NCBI RefSeq assembly: GCF_051603425.1
Contig: NZ_CP194411.1
Coordinates: 2,170,001-2,234,000 of the forward strand
Direction: 5' to 3'
DNA: 64,000 nucleotides
From: Selenomonas sputigena_A
GTDB taxonomy: Bacteria; Bacillota; Negativicutes; Selenomonadales; Selenomonadaceae
A program made the position numbers and the translations under genes. Shown piece by piece: positions 54,670 through 63,887 of the stretch (within the stretch, counting starts at the first letter, position 1; every line of letters starts with the position of its first letter). Under the pieces are notes generated by a model. That model was not told the DNA's origin. It was given only the letters and a program-made list of their open reading frames with translations, and searched no databases.

Positions 54670-55578
54670 ATGGCACGAAAGAAGAGACATGCACCGCACG
54701 AAGAAGAAGCGGGCGAGGCTTGGCTTCTGCCTTATTCCGATCTCATGACGCTGCTTCTTGCGACGTTTATTGCCTTATATGCTATTTCCGCTACGGATGC
54801 CAATAAAATGGCGCAGATGGCACAAGCCTTCAGTGCTGCCTTCAATACTGGCGGGCCATCTTTTTTCAGCCAACTGGGTCCGAGTGCGAGCAGGCAGGCC
54901 GAAAATTTAGCTACGGATGACAAGGGAAACAGCGCATATATACAAGAGGCGAAATCCTTGCAAAATGTTCAGAAAGAGCTTGAAGAGTATATTAAGCAGA
55001 ATGGTCTTGAAGGAGAATTGAATACGACGATGTCCGATGATGGACTAATGATTCGTATCAAAGAAAAGGCGCTTTTCCCTTCTGGGTCTGCTGAACTTGT
55101 AGGAGAATCACAAAAAATTGGGCCTGTCGTTGCAGGATTGCTGGCTAAAATACCTGAGAGAGTTGTGATTTCTGGACATACGGATAATATGCCGATTGCG
55201 ACAGCTCAGTATCCTTCGAACTGGGAGCTCAGTTCACAAAGAGCCTTGAATTTTATGAAGTTCTTGCTCGCGAATAATTCTACATTGAATCCAGCACGGT
55301 TTAGCGCTATTGGTTATAGTGAATATCGACCAATCGCTGACAACAAAACGGATGAAGGTCGGGCACAGAACCGCCGTGTTGAGGTGCTTATTGCGCGCAG
55401 CTATCAGTTCAATCCGGACAGCTCCTCCGATGAGACACTGGTTGCGAGGCCTGAGTTGCCGGATGCAGCACCGAATCTTTCTGCTGGTGCGCAGCCGGTA
55501 ATCACACCGATACGTCCGACGGCTCCGGGAAACATACCCCAACCGCAAGAACCTCTACCTGCTCAGTCGGCACAATAA
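54670..55578 (+). CDS. motB: Flagellar motor stator protein MotB
   Basis: A 302-residue stator subunit with one membrane helix (about residues 22-42) holding the ion-carrying Asp in PYSDLMTLLLATFIALYA. A periplasmic plug/linker leads to an OmpA-like peptidoglycan-binding domain (VVISGHTDNMPI, NWELSSQRALNFMKFLL, GRAQNRRVEVLI; about 165-240). The final 50 residues are a Pro/Ala-rich low-complexity tail that goes beyond the OmpA domain. AGGAGG precedes ATG 54670 by 11 bases, and motA lies three bases upstream. Confidence 0.94.
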   Translation: MARKKRHAPHEEEAGEAWLLPYSDLMTLLLATFIALYAISATDANKMAQMAQAFSAAFNTGGPSFFSQLGPSASRQAENLATDDKGNSAYIQEAKSLQNVQKELEEYIKQNGLEGELNTTMSDDGLMIRIKEKALFPSGSAELVGESQKIGPVVAGLLAKIPERVVISGHTDNMPIATAQYPSNWELSSQRALNFMKFLLANNSTLNPARFSAIGYSEYRPIADNKTDEGRAQNRRVEVLIARSYQFNPDSSSDETLVARPELPDAAPNLSAGAQPVITPIRPTAPGNIPQPQEPLPAQSAQ

Positions 55579-55676
55579 GGATAGGTGCTTCCCTGATCCT
55601 TACGGTGATGCTGGAAAGACCCTATGTTTCAGTCAAAGAGCAGATTGTATGGTTTCCCTAGCAAAATATTGATGTG

Positions 55677-55717
55677 AAGGCTGGCTTTATGTGTTCCTAA
55701 AATAAAGCCGGCCTTTT
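55677..55717 (+). terminator. Rho-independent terminator after motAB
   Basis: AAGGCTGGCTTTAT at 55677-55690 pairs with ATAAAGCCGGCCTT at 55702-55715 through a 14-bp stem with one G-U pair, followed by a short T-run to 55717. Confidence 0.78.
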
Positions 55718-55763
55718 GAATATGCACAACATTTTTAGCTGGGAGTTGGAGAGTGAGTGATAT

Positions 55764-56144
55764 ATGTTGCTTGGCTTAGGAATAGATATTGTAGAGATTT
55801 CACGTATGGAGAAAGCTGTTTCACGTGAATCTTTTAGGAAGCGTGTATTTACAAAGGCTGAACAAGCCTACTGCGATGGACGGCGAACCCAATCTGCAGC
55901 AGCCTATGCTGTTCGTTGGGCGGGTAAGGAGTCTGTACTTAAAGCATTTGGGACGGGGTTGCGCAGGGGAAGATTACTTGACATCGAAATTCTTCCTGAT
56001 GCCATGGGAGCGCCTCAGGTACATCTTTCAGGATACTATGCTTCATTGGCTGAAATGCGAGGTGTCCAGAAAGTGTTCATTTCTCTTAGTCATGAACGGG
56101 AATATGCAATTGCACAATGTGTTTTGGAAGGAGGTACCGCATGA
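55764..56144 (+). CDS. acpS: Holo-[acyl-carrier-protein] synthase
   Basis: A 126-residue phosphopantetheinyl transferase that activates acyl carrier protein. The metal-binding Asp8 lies in LGIDIVEISRM, and WAGKESVLKAFGTGLRRG (about residues 51-68) is the second signature. The stop overlaps the start of the nnr gene by ATGA, the common Bacillota pairing. Confidence 0.94.
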   Translation: MLLGLGIDIVEISRMEKAVSRESFRKRVFTKAEQAYCDGRRTQSAAAYAVRWAGKESVLKAFGTGLRRGRLLDIEILPDAMGAPQVHLSGYYASLAEMRGVQKVFISLSHEREYAIAQCVLEGGTA

Positions 56145-57682
56145 AAATCGCTTTGTCCGAAGAGATGCGCAATATTGATAAGAACGCTGTGGAAGAATAC
56201 GGCATCCCGGAGATTCTTCTTATGGAGAATGCAGGCCGTGAAGTTGCTGCTTCTTTTGAAGAATATTTGGGAGGATTTTCTGGCAAAAAAATTTGTGTGC
56301 TTGCAGGTAATGGCAATAACGGTGGTGATGCTTTTGCGGCTGCTCGTCATATAGTGAATCGTGGGGCAAATGTCAGTATTTTTTTGGTGGGAAATCCTGC
56401 TCATTTGACAAAAAGTGCAGCTTTGAATCGTGATATTGATATTAAGATGGGAATTCCTGTCCATGTGATAGAAGCGGAACGTGATTGGGATAAGTTGCAA
56501 GTATCCTTACGTTTTGTGGACGGTGTTGTGGATGGTATTCTTGGCACGGGTTTTAGAGGGGATTTACAAGAAAAAATTACACGTGTGATCCGAATGGTGA
56601 ATAGTCAAAGAAAACCCGTGATCTCTATTGATATAGCTACGGGGATAGAGGCGGATACAGGCTGTGTTCCAACAGAAGCTATTAAGGCCGATTTGACCGT
56701 TACTTTCGGTTTGCCTAAGTTCGGGCATATGCTTTCTCCTGGGGGGACGGCTACGGGAAAACTTCTTGTCGATGATATTGGCATACCAAAACTTTTACTT
56801 GAAGATGAAAATATTCGTCAAGCCTATCTCGATGAAGAAACTGTTTCATCTGTACTTTTGCCGCGGCCTCTTGATGTTCATAAGGGCTCTTGTGGGCGAA
56901 TCTTAGTCGTCGCTGGATCTCGAGGTATGTCTGGAGCCGCGGCTCTTGCAGCGCTTTCTGTACTTAAAAGCGGCGCCGGCGTATCTGTTCTTGCTGTTCC
57001 TGAAACGCTGCAGGAAATGATGGAAGCGAAGTTAACCGAGGTCATGACAGTTCCGTTGCCGGGAACGCCGGAAGACGCTATAGATGTCGCGGCTACGGGA
57101 ACCTTGTTGACTTTGGCTGAAAAATTTGATGCCGTCTTGCTTGGTCCTGGTCTGGGACGTTCACCAGAAACGCAAAAGATGGTTCAAGAATTTTGTTCCG
57201 CTGTTAAGAAGCCATTGATTCTTGATGCCGATGCAATTCATGCATTTCATGGAAAAACAGAAATTTTCAAGAATTTTGCGTTTGTTCCTATACTCACTCC
57301 GCACCTTGGAGAAATGGCTGCCCTCCTCGACACTACGGTGGAAGGATTGCGGACATCTCTTTTGGACACGGCACGAAAGGCATCTCAGAAATATCATGCT
57401 GTTTTTGTTGTTAAAAGTGAATGCACAATGATCTTTTATCCCGATGGTCAGGTTTTTGTCACATCCAAGGGGAATTCCGGCATGGCAACGGCAGGATCCG
57501 GCGATGTCCTTGCTGGCACAATTGCAGGACTTTTAAAGCAAACCGCCGCAGGTTTAGCCCCTCTTGCAGGAGTGTATATTCATGGTCTTGCAGGTGACAT
57601 GGCAGCAAAGGAAAAAGGATACGGTATTATTGCCTCAGATATTTTGGAACATATTCCACAGGCAATGCGAACGCTTTATTGA
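56141..57682 (+). CDS. nnr: Bifunctional NAD(P)H-hydrate epimerase/dehydratase
   Basis: A 513-residue repair enzyme. The N-terminal epimerase domain (about 1-215) has LMENAGREVA and AGNGNNGGDAFAAARH; the C-terminal ADP- or ATP-dependent dehydratase (about 235-510) has LDADAIHAF, TPHLGEMAAL and GSGDVLAGTIAGLL. Together they restore damaged hydrated NAD(P)H. ATG 56141 follows GGAAGGAGG and overlaps the acpS stop. Confidence 0.94.
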   Translation: MKIALSEEMRNIDKNAVEEYGIPEILLMENAGREVAASFEEYLGGFSGKKICVLAGNGNNGGDAFAAARHIVNRGANVSIFLVGNPAHLTKSAALNRDIDIKMGIPVHVIEAERDWDKLQVSLRFVDGVVDGILGTGFRGDLQEKITRVIRMVNSQRKPVISIDIATGIEADTGCVPTEAIKADLTVTFGLPKFGHMLSPGGTATGKLLVDDIGIPKLLLEDENIRQAYLDEETVSSVLLPRPLDVHKGSCGRILVVAGSRGMSGAAALAALSVLKSGAGVSVLAVPETLQEMMEAKLTEVMTVPLPGTPEDAIDVAATGTLLTLAEKFDAVLLGPGLGRSPETQKMVQEFCSAVKKPLILDADAIHAFHGKTEIFKNFAFVPILTPHLGEMAALLDTTVEGLRTSLLDTARKASQKYHAVFVVKSECTMIFYPDGQVFVTSKGNSGMATAGSGDVLAGTIAGLLKQTAAGLAPLAGVYIHGLAGDMAAKEKGYGIIASDILEHIPQAMRTLY

Positions 57683-57807
57683 TATAATTCAAATCTGATT
57701 GGGCCTTTTGGGCAATTCTTCTTTTATGAAAGGATTTCCATAGCTAAGAGAAGAATAGGAACTATTGTATATGATTTATGAAGTGCGCTTTCCTAGGGGT
57801 TTTGCAT

Positions 57808-58641
57808 ATGCTATTCCATATTCCAATTCAGATTCAAGGCATTTTGTCTACGATCAGTTTCCTTGATGTTGTTGATATTCTCATTGTGGCTTTGATTTTG
57901 TATAAGCTTTATGCGATGCTGCAGGGAACACGTGCTATTACTCTTGTTAAGGGATTGCTTGTAATTTTGGCGTTGACGCTCGTTTGCAACTGGCTTTCCC
58001 TGCATGTCATTTATTGGCTTCTGCAGCAGACTCTTACCTTGCTTTTTGTCGCCTTGCCGATTGTTTTTCAGCCAGAACTTAGACGGACGTTGGAACATTT
58101 AGGTCAGGGGAGATTCTTGGGGAAATCGCTTTTTCTCGATGATGATGATGCGCGTAATTTGGTGAATGCAATTGATCGGGCTGTAATGAAACTTTCTTCA
58201 GAAAAAACGGGAGCCTTGCTTGTCTTTGAGCGTGATATGGGACTTAAGGAGTTCACGATGAAGGGAATTCAGATGGATGCTTTGATATCGGCTGAACTTC
58301 TCGGGAATGTATTTGTTCCCAATACACCTTTGCATGATGGAGCCGCGATTTTTCGCGGTAGTCGTTTAGTTGCAGCAGGCTGCATGCTGCCTCTTACAGA
58401 TAATTCCTCGTTAAGCATGGAATTGGGTTCGCGACACCGAGCAGCTCTTGGTTTATCCGAACAAACCGATGCTTTGATTGTTGTTGTCAGTGAGGAAACT
58501 GGTACGGTATCTATCGCAGAAAATGGTCGTCTTGCTCGCCGCTTGAGTTCAGAGCATCTCAAAACTTACTTGCGACCACTCTTTATTCCAAAGACAACAG
58601 GCCTCAAGGACATGTTTTCGAATTGGAGGAAGGGAAAATGA
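57808..58641 (+). CDS. cdaA: Diadenylate cyclase CdaA
   Basis: A 277-residue membrane-bound c-di-AMP synthase. Three membrane helices lie within residues 12-85; the DAC domain (about 95-250) holds the catalytic NTPLHDGAAIF and SRHRAALGLSE motifs. c-di-AMP controls potassium balance and wall metabolism in Bacillota. ATG 57808 is chosen because AGGGG lies nine bases upstream; ATG 57778 lacks a ribosome binding site. It overlaps cdaR by ATGA, and glmM follows one gene later. Confidence 0.94.
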   Translation: MLFHIPIQIQGILSTISFLDVVDILIVALILYKLYAMLQGTRAITLVKGLLVILALTLVCNWLSLHVIYWLLQQTLTLLFVALPIVFQPELRRTLEHLGQGRFLGKSLFLDDDDARNLVNAIDRAVMKLSSEKTGALLVFERDMGLKEFTMKGIQMDALISAELLGNVFVPNTPLHDGAAIFRGSRLVAAGCMLPLTDNSSLSMELGSRHRAALGLSEQTDALIVVVSEETGTVSIAENGRLARRLSSEHLKTYLRPLFIPKTTGLKDMFSNWRKGK

Positions 58642-59594
58642 TAACACGCCTAAAGGCTCTCTTTCGACGGAACCTTCCTGCTAAAATCATTGCTTTCATT
58701 GTTGCCATCATACTTTGGCTTTTTGTGATGAATGAACAGAATCCACAAATTGAAGGAACATTTACAGTTCCTGTGGATATGGTAAATGCGCTTGAAGGAT
58801 ATAAGATTACACAGAATGTAAAGAATGTAAAAATAAAGGTTCGCGGGGCACGTTCACTTTTTGTTTCAGCAGAGGCCAGCGATTTCAAGGCATATATCGA
58901 TCTTACGGGATATAATTCGGGTGACTATGAAACCAAGATTCAAGCCGTTCTGCCTCAGGGCTTTGAATTGGTTGATATTCAACCTGCTTCTACAGCTGTA
59001 AATCTCGATAAGATTATCCAGAGGGAAGTGCATATAGACCTTATTGTAACTGGAACCGCATCTCCTGGACTTACCGTGGATAAAATATCCCAATCAATGA
59101 ATACCGTGCTCATCGAAGGTCCGGAATCTCGTGTGAATGAAATTGATCGTGCAGTAGGTTATGTGGGCTTGGCTGGGAATCATGAAGATTTCAGTTTACA
59201 GGTACCACTTACAGCAATTACTTCTGACGGAAAGGCTCTCGATGACATCACGATTCTTCCGCGAACTGTACGGGTTTCAGTACAGCTTGCACGTGGGCTG
59301 GCACGCAAAATTGTGAGCGTGCATCCTGTTGTGGGAGGAGTTCCGCCAGAAGGGTTTGTGCTTGTCCAGGTGCAAGCTGATCCTGCCAAAATCGAGGCTG
59401 CCGGAGATGCTACTGTTCTCGCAAAACTTACTGCCATTGACACGGAGCCGCTGTCGTTGACTGATTTGAAGCAAAGCGATAAAAGGACAGTCCAACTTGT
59501 ATTGCCCGATGGGGTCACCGTTTCCAATCGAGAGGTTGTAGTTACATTTGAACTGAAGCCCAAGGAAGCAGTAAAGGAAAAGGGTTCCTCATGA
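58638..59594 (+). CDS. cdaR: YbbR domain protein CdaR, regulator of CdaA
   Basis: A 318-residue protein with one membrane helix (about residues 15-34, KIIAFIVAIILWLFVM) followed by about three to four extracytoplasmic YbbR repeats (for example IEGTFTVPVDM and RKIVSVHPVVGGVPPEG). In Bacillota and listeriae CdaR binds and modulates CdaA. GGAGGAAGG lies six bases before the start. It overlaps the next gene by ATGA. Confidence 0.92.
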   Translation: MITRLKALFRRNLPAKIIAFIVAIILWLFVMNEQNPQIEGTFTVPVDMVNALEGYKITQNVKNVKIKVRGARSLFVSAEASDFKAYIDLTGYNSGDYETKIQAVLPQGFELVDIQPASTAVNLDKIIQREVHIDLIVTGTASPGLTVDKISQSMNTVLIEGPESRVNEIDRAVGYVGLAGNHEDFSLQVPLTAITSDGKALDDITILPRTVRVSVQLARGLARKIVSVHPVVGGVPPEGFVLVQVQADPAKIEAAGDATVLAKLTAIDTEPLSLTDLKQSDKRTVQLVLPDGVTVSNREVVVTFELKPKEAVKEKGSS

Positions 59595-61216
59595 TAAGAA
59601 TAAGCAATTTGTTTGTTCCATTGTCCGACGAACGTTCATTGGAACAATTGACGGCCGAACGTTTGGGGTTATTGGAACAGGCTATCCACAAGGTGGTAAT
59701 TGTTCGTAAGGCTCTTGACGCTCGTCGCTATCGTGGAGCTGCCCTTGCTTTTATCTATACGCTTGATGTGAAGGTCAAGGGGTCGGAGAAAAAAGTGTTG
59801 TCAAGTTTGAAACACGATTACAATGTTACCGTCGCTCCAGTGAAAAAGAAGCTTGTATTTAAACATTGCATGCCTCTTCTTAAAGGAGAGTGTCCACCCG
59901 TTGTTGTGGGATTTGGTCCTTCCGGTATGTTTGCTGCACTTACGCTTGCGCGGGCAGGATATGCACCGCTTGTTTTGGAGCGTGGGTATGATGTTGACGC
60001 GCGTCATGCTGCTATCGCGCGCTTTTGGCATACAGGTGTCCTCGATGTACGATCTAACGTTCAATTTGGCGAAGGGGGAGCAGGAACCTTTTCTGATGGT
60101 AAGTTGATGACGCGCAGTGGAGATCCTTTAGTGCAAGAGGTACTCGATGCGTTTATTGCGGCGGGGGCGCCCGAGGAAATTAAATACCTCCATAAGCCCC
60201 ATATCGGTACTGATCTCTTGTGCGGGATTGTCAAACGTATGCGCGAAGAAATCTTGCGCCTGGGCGGTAGGGTTCGCTTTTCCGCTCAAGTGACGGATGT
60301 TGAACTGAAAAAAGAAGCCGTATGTGCGCTTATTGTTAATGGTGAGGAACGCGTGGAGACATCGGCGGCGTTCTTTGCTATCGGACATTCGGCGAGAGAT
60401 ACCTACGAAATGCTTTTAAGGAAGGGCCTTTTCATGCAGGCAAAAGCATTTGCAGTAGGTGTGCGGGTCGAACATCCGCAAAGCCTCATTGATCAAGCTC
60501 AGTATAAAGAAGCTGCAGGAAACGCACGACTGCCTGCAGCAGACTACAGCTTGACTTACCAGGACAAGATACGCGGCAGGGGGGCGTACTCCTTTTGCAT
60601 GTGTCCTGGAGGGCAGGTGATAGCGGCCGCTTCTGAATCTTCACGTGTTGTAACGAACGGTATGAGTTCGTATTGTCGGGATTCCGGTACGGCAAATGCT
60701 GCCTTGTTGGTACAGGTTAGCCCGAAAGATTTTGGCGGCGAAGTACTCTCGGGCATGGAGTTCCAGAGAACGTGCGAAAGCATGGCCTTTCGTTTGGCAG
60801 GCAGTAATTACTGTGCGCCTGTACAGTCTGTCGGCGACTTTTTGACGCATCGAAAGGGGTCACATGATTTTCTTGTGTCGCCAACGTATCTGCCCGGCAC
60901 ACATCCTTGCGACCTGCATGAGTGTCTGCCGCGTTTTGTCACAGATACGCTCGAGGATGCCTTGCACGCTTTTGATCGCCGTATTCCAGGTTTTGCTGCG
61001 CCCGATGCACCGCTTACCGGTGTGGAAACACGCTCTTCCGCACCATGCCGCATCGTAAGGGAAAAAGCGAGTTTCTTGGCACTCGGAATTTCTGGGTTGT
61101 ACCCTATAGGTGAAGGAGCCGGCTATGCCGGCGGCATCATGAGCGCCGCTGTTGATGGTATGAAAGCGGCACTTGCGTTTTTGGTTCAAATGCATTCGCT
61201 CAAAAAACAGTGTTGA
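59591..61216 (+). CDS. FAD/NAD(P)-dependent oxidoreductase (uncharacterised, COG2509-like)
   Basis: A 541-residue flavoprotein. An N-terminal domain (about 1-95) of unknown role, FIYTLDVKVKGSEKKVLSSL, precedes the Rossmann dinucleotide motif VVVGFGPSGMFAALTLARAG (near residue 104) and NVQFGEGGAGTFSDGKLMTR. The C-terminal ISGLYPIGEGAGYAGGIMSAA is the second flavin motif. Relatives are widespread in Bacillota but uncharacterised. Placing it between cdaR and glmM is not the usual order. Overlaps of ATGA with cdaR suggest co-translation. Confidence 0.85.
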   Translation: MIRISNLFVPLSDERSLEQLTAERLGLLEQAIHKVVIVRKALDARRYRGAALAFIYTLDVKVKGSEKKVLSSLKHDYNVTVAPVKKKLVFKHCMPLLKGECPPVVVGFGPSGMFAALTLARAGYAPLVLERGYDVDARHAAIARFWHTGVLDVRSNVQFGEGGAGTFSDGKLMTRSGDPLVQEVLDAFIAAGAPEEIKYLHKPHIGTDLLCGIVKRMREEILRLGGRVRFSAQVTDVELKKEAVCALIVNGEERVETSAAFFAIGHSARDTYEMLLRKGLFMQAKAFAVGVRVEHPQSLIDQAQYKEAAGNARLPAADYSLTYQDKIRGRGAYSFCMCPGGQVIAAASESSRVVTNGMSSYCRDSGTANAALLVQVSPKDFGGEVLSGMEFQRTCESMAFRLAGSNYCAPVQSVGDFLTHRKGSHDFLVSPTYLPGTHPCDLHECLPRFVTDTLEDALHAFDRRIPGFAAPDAPLTGVETRSSAPCRIVREKASFLALGISGLYPIGEGAGYAGGIMSAAVDGMKAALAFLVQMHSLKKQC

Positions 61217-61245
61217 AACAGCGGGAAGGAATAGGAGAGAAATTT

Positions 61246-62595
61246 ATGGCAAGACTTTTTGGCACAGATGGTGTTCGCGGTGAGGCAAATACAGTGCTTT
61301 GTCCCGAACTCGCTTATCGTTTGGGATGGGCTGCGGCACTTTATTTTGGTGACAAGGTGCAGAAAAAGCCTTTGATCATTATTGGGCGGGACACGCGCAT
61401 TTCGGGCAATCTCTTCGAGTCTGCCTTGGCGACGGGCATCTGCTCTGCCGGCGGACGTGTCGAGATTGTCGGTGTCTGCCCAACGCCTGCCATTGCCTAT
61501 CTGGCAAGGACGCATAAGGCTGCTGCGGGTATTGTCATCTCGGCGTCTCACAACCCGTTTTATGATAACGGAATCAAGTTTTTTGGCGGCGATGGTTACA
61601 AATTGCCCGATTCTGTAGAGGATGAGATTGAAAGTCTCGTGCGTCGCATGGAGGCGGGTGAGAAGCTGCCGCGCGCGACGCGTGAGAACATTGGTCGAAT
61701 CAAACGCCGAAAGGAGTATGTGCGCGAGTACATTGACTTCGTGCAGAGCACGGCGGGGATGCAGCTCGATGGTTTGAAAATTGTGCTCGACTGTGCGAAT
61801 GGCGCGGCGTACGACTGCATGCCGCGTGTTCTGCGCCGCTTGGGCGCCGATGTACATGTGATTCATGCCGAGCCCGACGGCATCAACATCAACAAGAATT
61901 GCGGCTCGACACATCTCGCCGTACTGCAGAGGGCGGTGCTCGCCGAAGGCGCCGATATCGGCATAGCGCATGACGGCGACGCTGACCGTTGCCTGTGTGT
62001 GGATGAAAAGGGTGCGGTCATCGATGGTGACCACATTCTCGTTATGTGCGCCAAAGGTATGATGGAGAAGGGAACGCTCGCGGGCAATACAGTCGTGACG
62101 ACAGTCATGGCGAATATCGGATTCCATAAAGCGATCGAGGAAGCGGGCGGACGTGTGGAAATTACGCAGGTTGGCGATCGTTATGTGCTCGAAAATATGC
62201 GCGAGCATGGTTATCGTCTCGGCGGTGAGCAGTCGGGACACATCATCTTCTCCGATTTCAGCACGACGGGCGATGGGCTCATTACCGCGCTGCAAGTGCT
62301 CGCAGCTCTGAAGCACACGGGTCGTAAGGCATCGGAGCTTTCCTCGCTGATGACGAGTTATCCTCAGATTTTGCTGAACGTCGTCGTCGCAACGAAGGAA
62401 GGTTGGGAAAAGAACGAGGCAATTGCTGCCGCCATTGAAGCAGGGACAAAGGAACTTGGCAGGGACGGCAGAATTCTTGTGCGTCCTTCGGGTACGGAGC
62501 CGCTGATCCGTGTGATGGCGGAAGGCCCTGACCAAGCGCAGCTTGAGATGATTTGTCAGCGCATCGCCGATGTTGTCAAGGAGGAACAAGGATGA
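61246..62595 (+). CDS. glmM: Phosphoglucosamine mutase
   Basis: A 449-residue phosphohexomutase converting glucosamine 6-phosphate to glucosamine 1-phosphate for UDP-GlcNAc. The phosphoserine loop ISASHNPFYDNG (near residue 100), the metal loop DGDADRC (near 241) and the phosphate-binding RPSGTEPLIRVM (near 416) are present. TAGGAGAG lies seven bases upstream of ATG 61246. By eye its GC content is about 55-65 percent per line, well above the 40-50 percent of most of the window, with GC-rich third codon positions. It ends in an ATGA overlap with the next gene. Confidence 0.96.
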   Translation: MARLFGTDGVRGEANTVLCPELAYRLGWAAALYFGDKVQKKPLIIIGRDTRISGNLFESALATGICSAGGRVEIVGVCPTPAIAYLARTHKAAAGIVISASHNPFYDNGIKFFGGDGYKLPDSVEDEIESLVRRMEAGEKLPRATRENIGRIKRRKEYVREYIDFVQSTAGMQLDGLKIVLDCANGAAYDCMPRVLRRLGADVHVIHAEPDGININKNCGSTHLAVLQRAVLAEGADIGIAHDGDADRCLCVDEKGAVIDGDHILVMCAKGMMEKGTLAGNTVVTTVMANIGFHKAIEEAGGRVEITQVGDRYVLENMREHGYRLGGEQSGHIIFSDFSTTGDGLITALQVLAALKHTGRKASELSSLMTSYPQILLNVVVATKEGWEKNEAIAAAIEAGTKELGRDGRILVRPSGTEPLIRVMAEGPDQAQLEMICQRIADVVKEEQG

Positions 62596-63395
62596 TACGC
62601 CCCGTCATAGTGTTCGCAAGTTTTGGTGCGAGCACACAAGAGATGCATGAGAAGAGCATAGCCCCGATTATTCGTGAAATAGGGAAAGCGTTTCCAAACT
62701 TTGTGATTGTTGAAGCCTATACGTCTGCATTTATTCGCCGTCGCTTGAAAAACGAGGGCATAGAAATGCTGTCTTTAGAAGAGCAGTTAGAAGAGCTTTG
62801 CCAAAAAGGCGTGCGGGAAGTTTATGTGCAGCCTGCTCATTTAACACCGGGTGAGGAATACGAAAAAAAGATTCTTGAAGCGGCAAAGTTGTTTTATGCG
62901 CGCTTTGCAGTACTCAAGGTTGGTGAGCCCGTCTTTTTCCGACAGAATGACACGAAAAATGATGATATCGCGTGCGGTCTCTCAGCAATTTTTCCAGATT
63001 TTGCATCGGATGAAGAAGAAGCTGTAGTTCTTCTCGGTCATGGTTCGCCGCATAGACATAATCCTATTTATATGTTTATGCAGGAATGGGCAGACAAGCA
63101 AGGGCTGCCCATACATATCGGCGTGATCGAGGAAACGGATACGCCGAATTTTGCGATGGTTCTGGAACGCTTGAGGAAAAGCGGAAAAAAGCATGTCTTG
63201 CTCGCACCGCTCCTTTTGACAAGCGGAATCCATATCATTGAAGATATGGCGGGGGATACACCAGAATCCTGGAAAAATCGATTGAGGCAGGCAGGTTTTT
63301 TTGTCCGCCTTGATATGCATTCTCTTGGTGAACGGACTGCATTCCGTCATCTTTATATAAAAAAATTGAAGAGACTTATAGGAGAGAATAGCTGA
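62592..63395 (+). CDS. cbiK: CbiK-type sirohydrochlorin cobaltochelatase
   Basis: A 267-residue chelatase of the anaerobic CbiK group that inserts cobalt into sirohydrochlorin for cobalamin synthesis. The N-terminal VIVFASFGASTQEMHEKSI, the conserved His in VVLLGHGSPHRHN (near residue 150) and LLLTSGIHIIEDMAGD (near 217) are family motifs. No signal peptide is present, so it acts in the cytoplasm. GGAGGAACAAGG precedes ATG 62592, which overlaps the glmM stop. No other cobalamin genes are adjacent, so iron insertion into sirohydrochlorin is also possible. Confidence 0.87.
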   Translation: MIRPVIVFASFGASTQEMHEKSIAPIIREIGKAFPNFVIVEAYTSAFIRRRLKNEGIEMLSLEEQLEELCQKGVREVYVQPAHLTPGEEYEKKILEAAKLFYARFAVLKVGEPVFFRQNDTKNDDIACGLSAIFPDFASDEEEAVVLLGHGSPHRHNPIYMFMQEWADKQGLPIHIGVIEETDTPNFAMVLERLRKSGKKHVLLAPLLLTSGIHIIEDMAGDTPESWKNRLRQAGFFVRLDMHSLGERTAFRHLYIKKLKRLIGENS

Positions 63396-63446
63396 AAGTT
63401 ATATATGCTATTCCTAAAAAGTATTTTAATTTTTTGAAAATTCATC

Positions 63447-63452
63447 TATAAT
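63447..63452 (+). promoter_or_regulatory. Candidate -10 element before the sodium-pump genes
   Basis: A perfect TATAAT at 63447-63452 lies 66 bases before the small-subunit gene, in AT-rich sequence with a weak -35 (TTTTAA). A small hairpin CAAGAAA/TTTCTTG (63458-63477) falls in the presumed leader. Confidence 0.4.
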
Positions 63453-63518
63453 AGAAACAAGAAAATACACTTTCTTGCAAGACGCAGCAGTTCTATCTAT
63501 TTAAAATGAGGTGAGTGT

Positions 63519-63860
63519 ATGTCACAGCCAGTAACAACGAATCCTTTGGTTATCATGTTAATCAACATGACCGTCGTATTCCTCGTCTTGGTTTCACTGA
63601 GTTTCTTGATTCGTCTGATCCATATTCTTGATCCGACGAAGAAAAAAGAAGAATCGTCCGTCGTAACTGCCCCGATTCCAGCAGCACCGATTGTCGTTCC
63701 GGAACCAGAACCGGAGCCTGCCACCGAAGGCCTTTCATCAGAAATTGTTGCAGCAATCACAGCGGCTGTTACACTCTGTGGCTTTTCTGGCGGGGCAATC
63801 CGCACAATCCGTCCGTTGGCGCGCGACGGCTGGAAAAATTCAGGTCGTGCTTTGCGATAG
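63519..63860 (+). CDS. OadG-family small subunit of a sodium-translocating decarboxylase
   Basis: A 113-residue protein with one N-terminal membrane helix (about residues 11-33, VIMLINMTVVFLVLVSLSFL), a Pro/Ala/Glu-rich flexible linker (about 46-68) and a C-terminal SEIVAAITAAVTLCG segment. This is the architecture of the gamma/delta subunits of oxaloacetate, methylmalonyl-CoA and glutaconyl-CoA decarboxylases, which tether the carboxyltransferase to the membrane pump. GAGGTGAG lies upstream. The beta subunit begins 27 bases later. Which acid is decarboxylated cannot be told from this window. Confidence 0.8.
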   Translation: MSQPVTTNPLVIMLINMTVVFLVLVSLSFLIRLIHILDPTKKKEESSVVTAPIPAAPIVVPEPEPEPATEGLSSEIVAAITAAVTLCGFSGGAIRTIRPLARDGWKNSGRALR

Positions 63861-63887
63861 CATACCGGATGCAAAGGAGGCAGAACA

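Noticed and set aside
61186..62589. 467-codon open frame on the minus strand
   Set aside because: It is exactly antisense to glmM and results from its GC-rich third positions; the product is Arg/His-rich and resembles no family.
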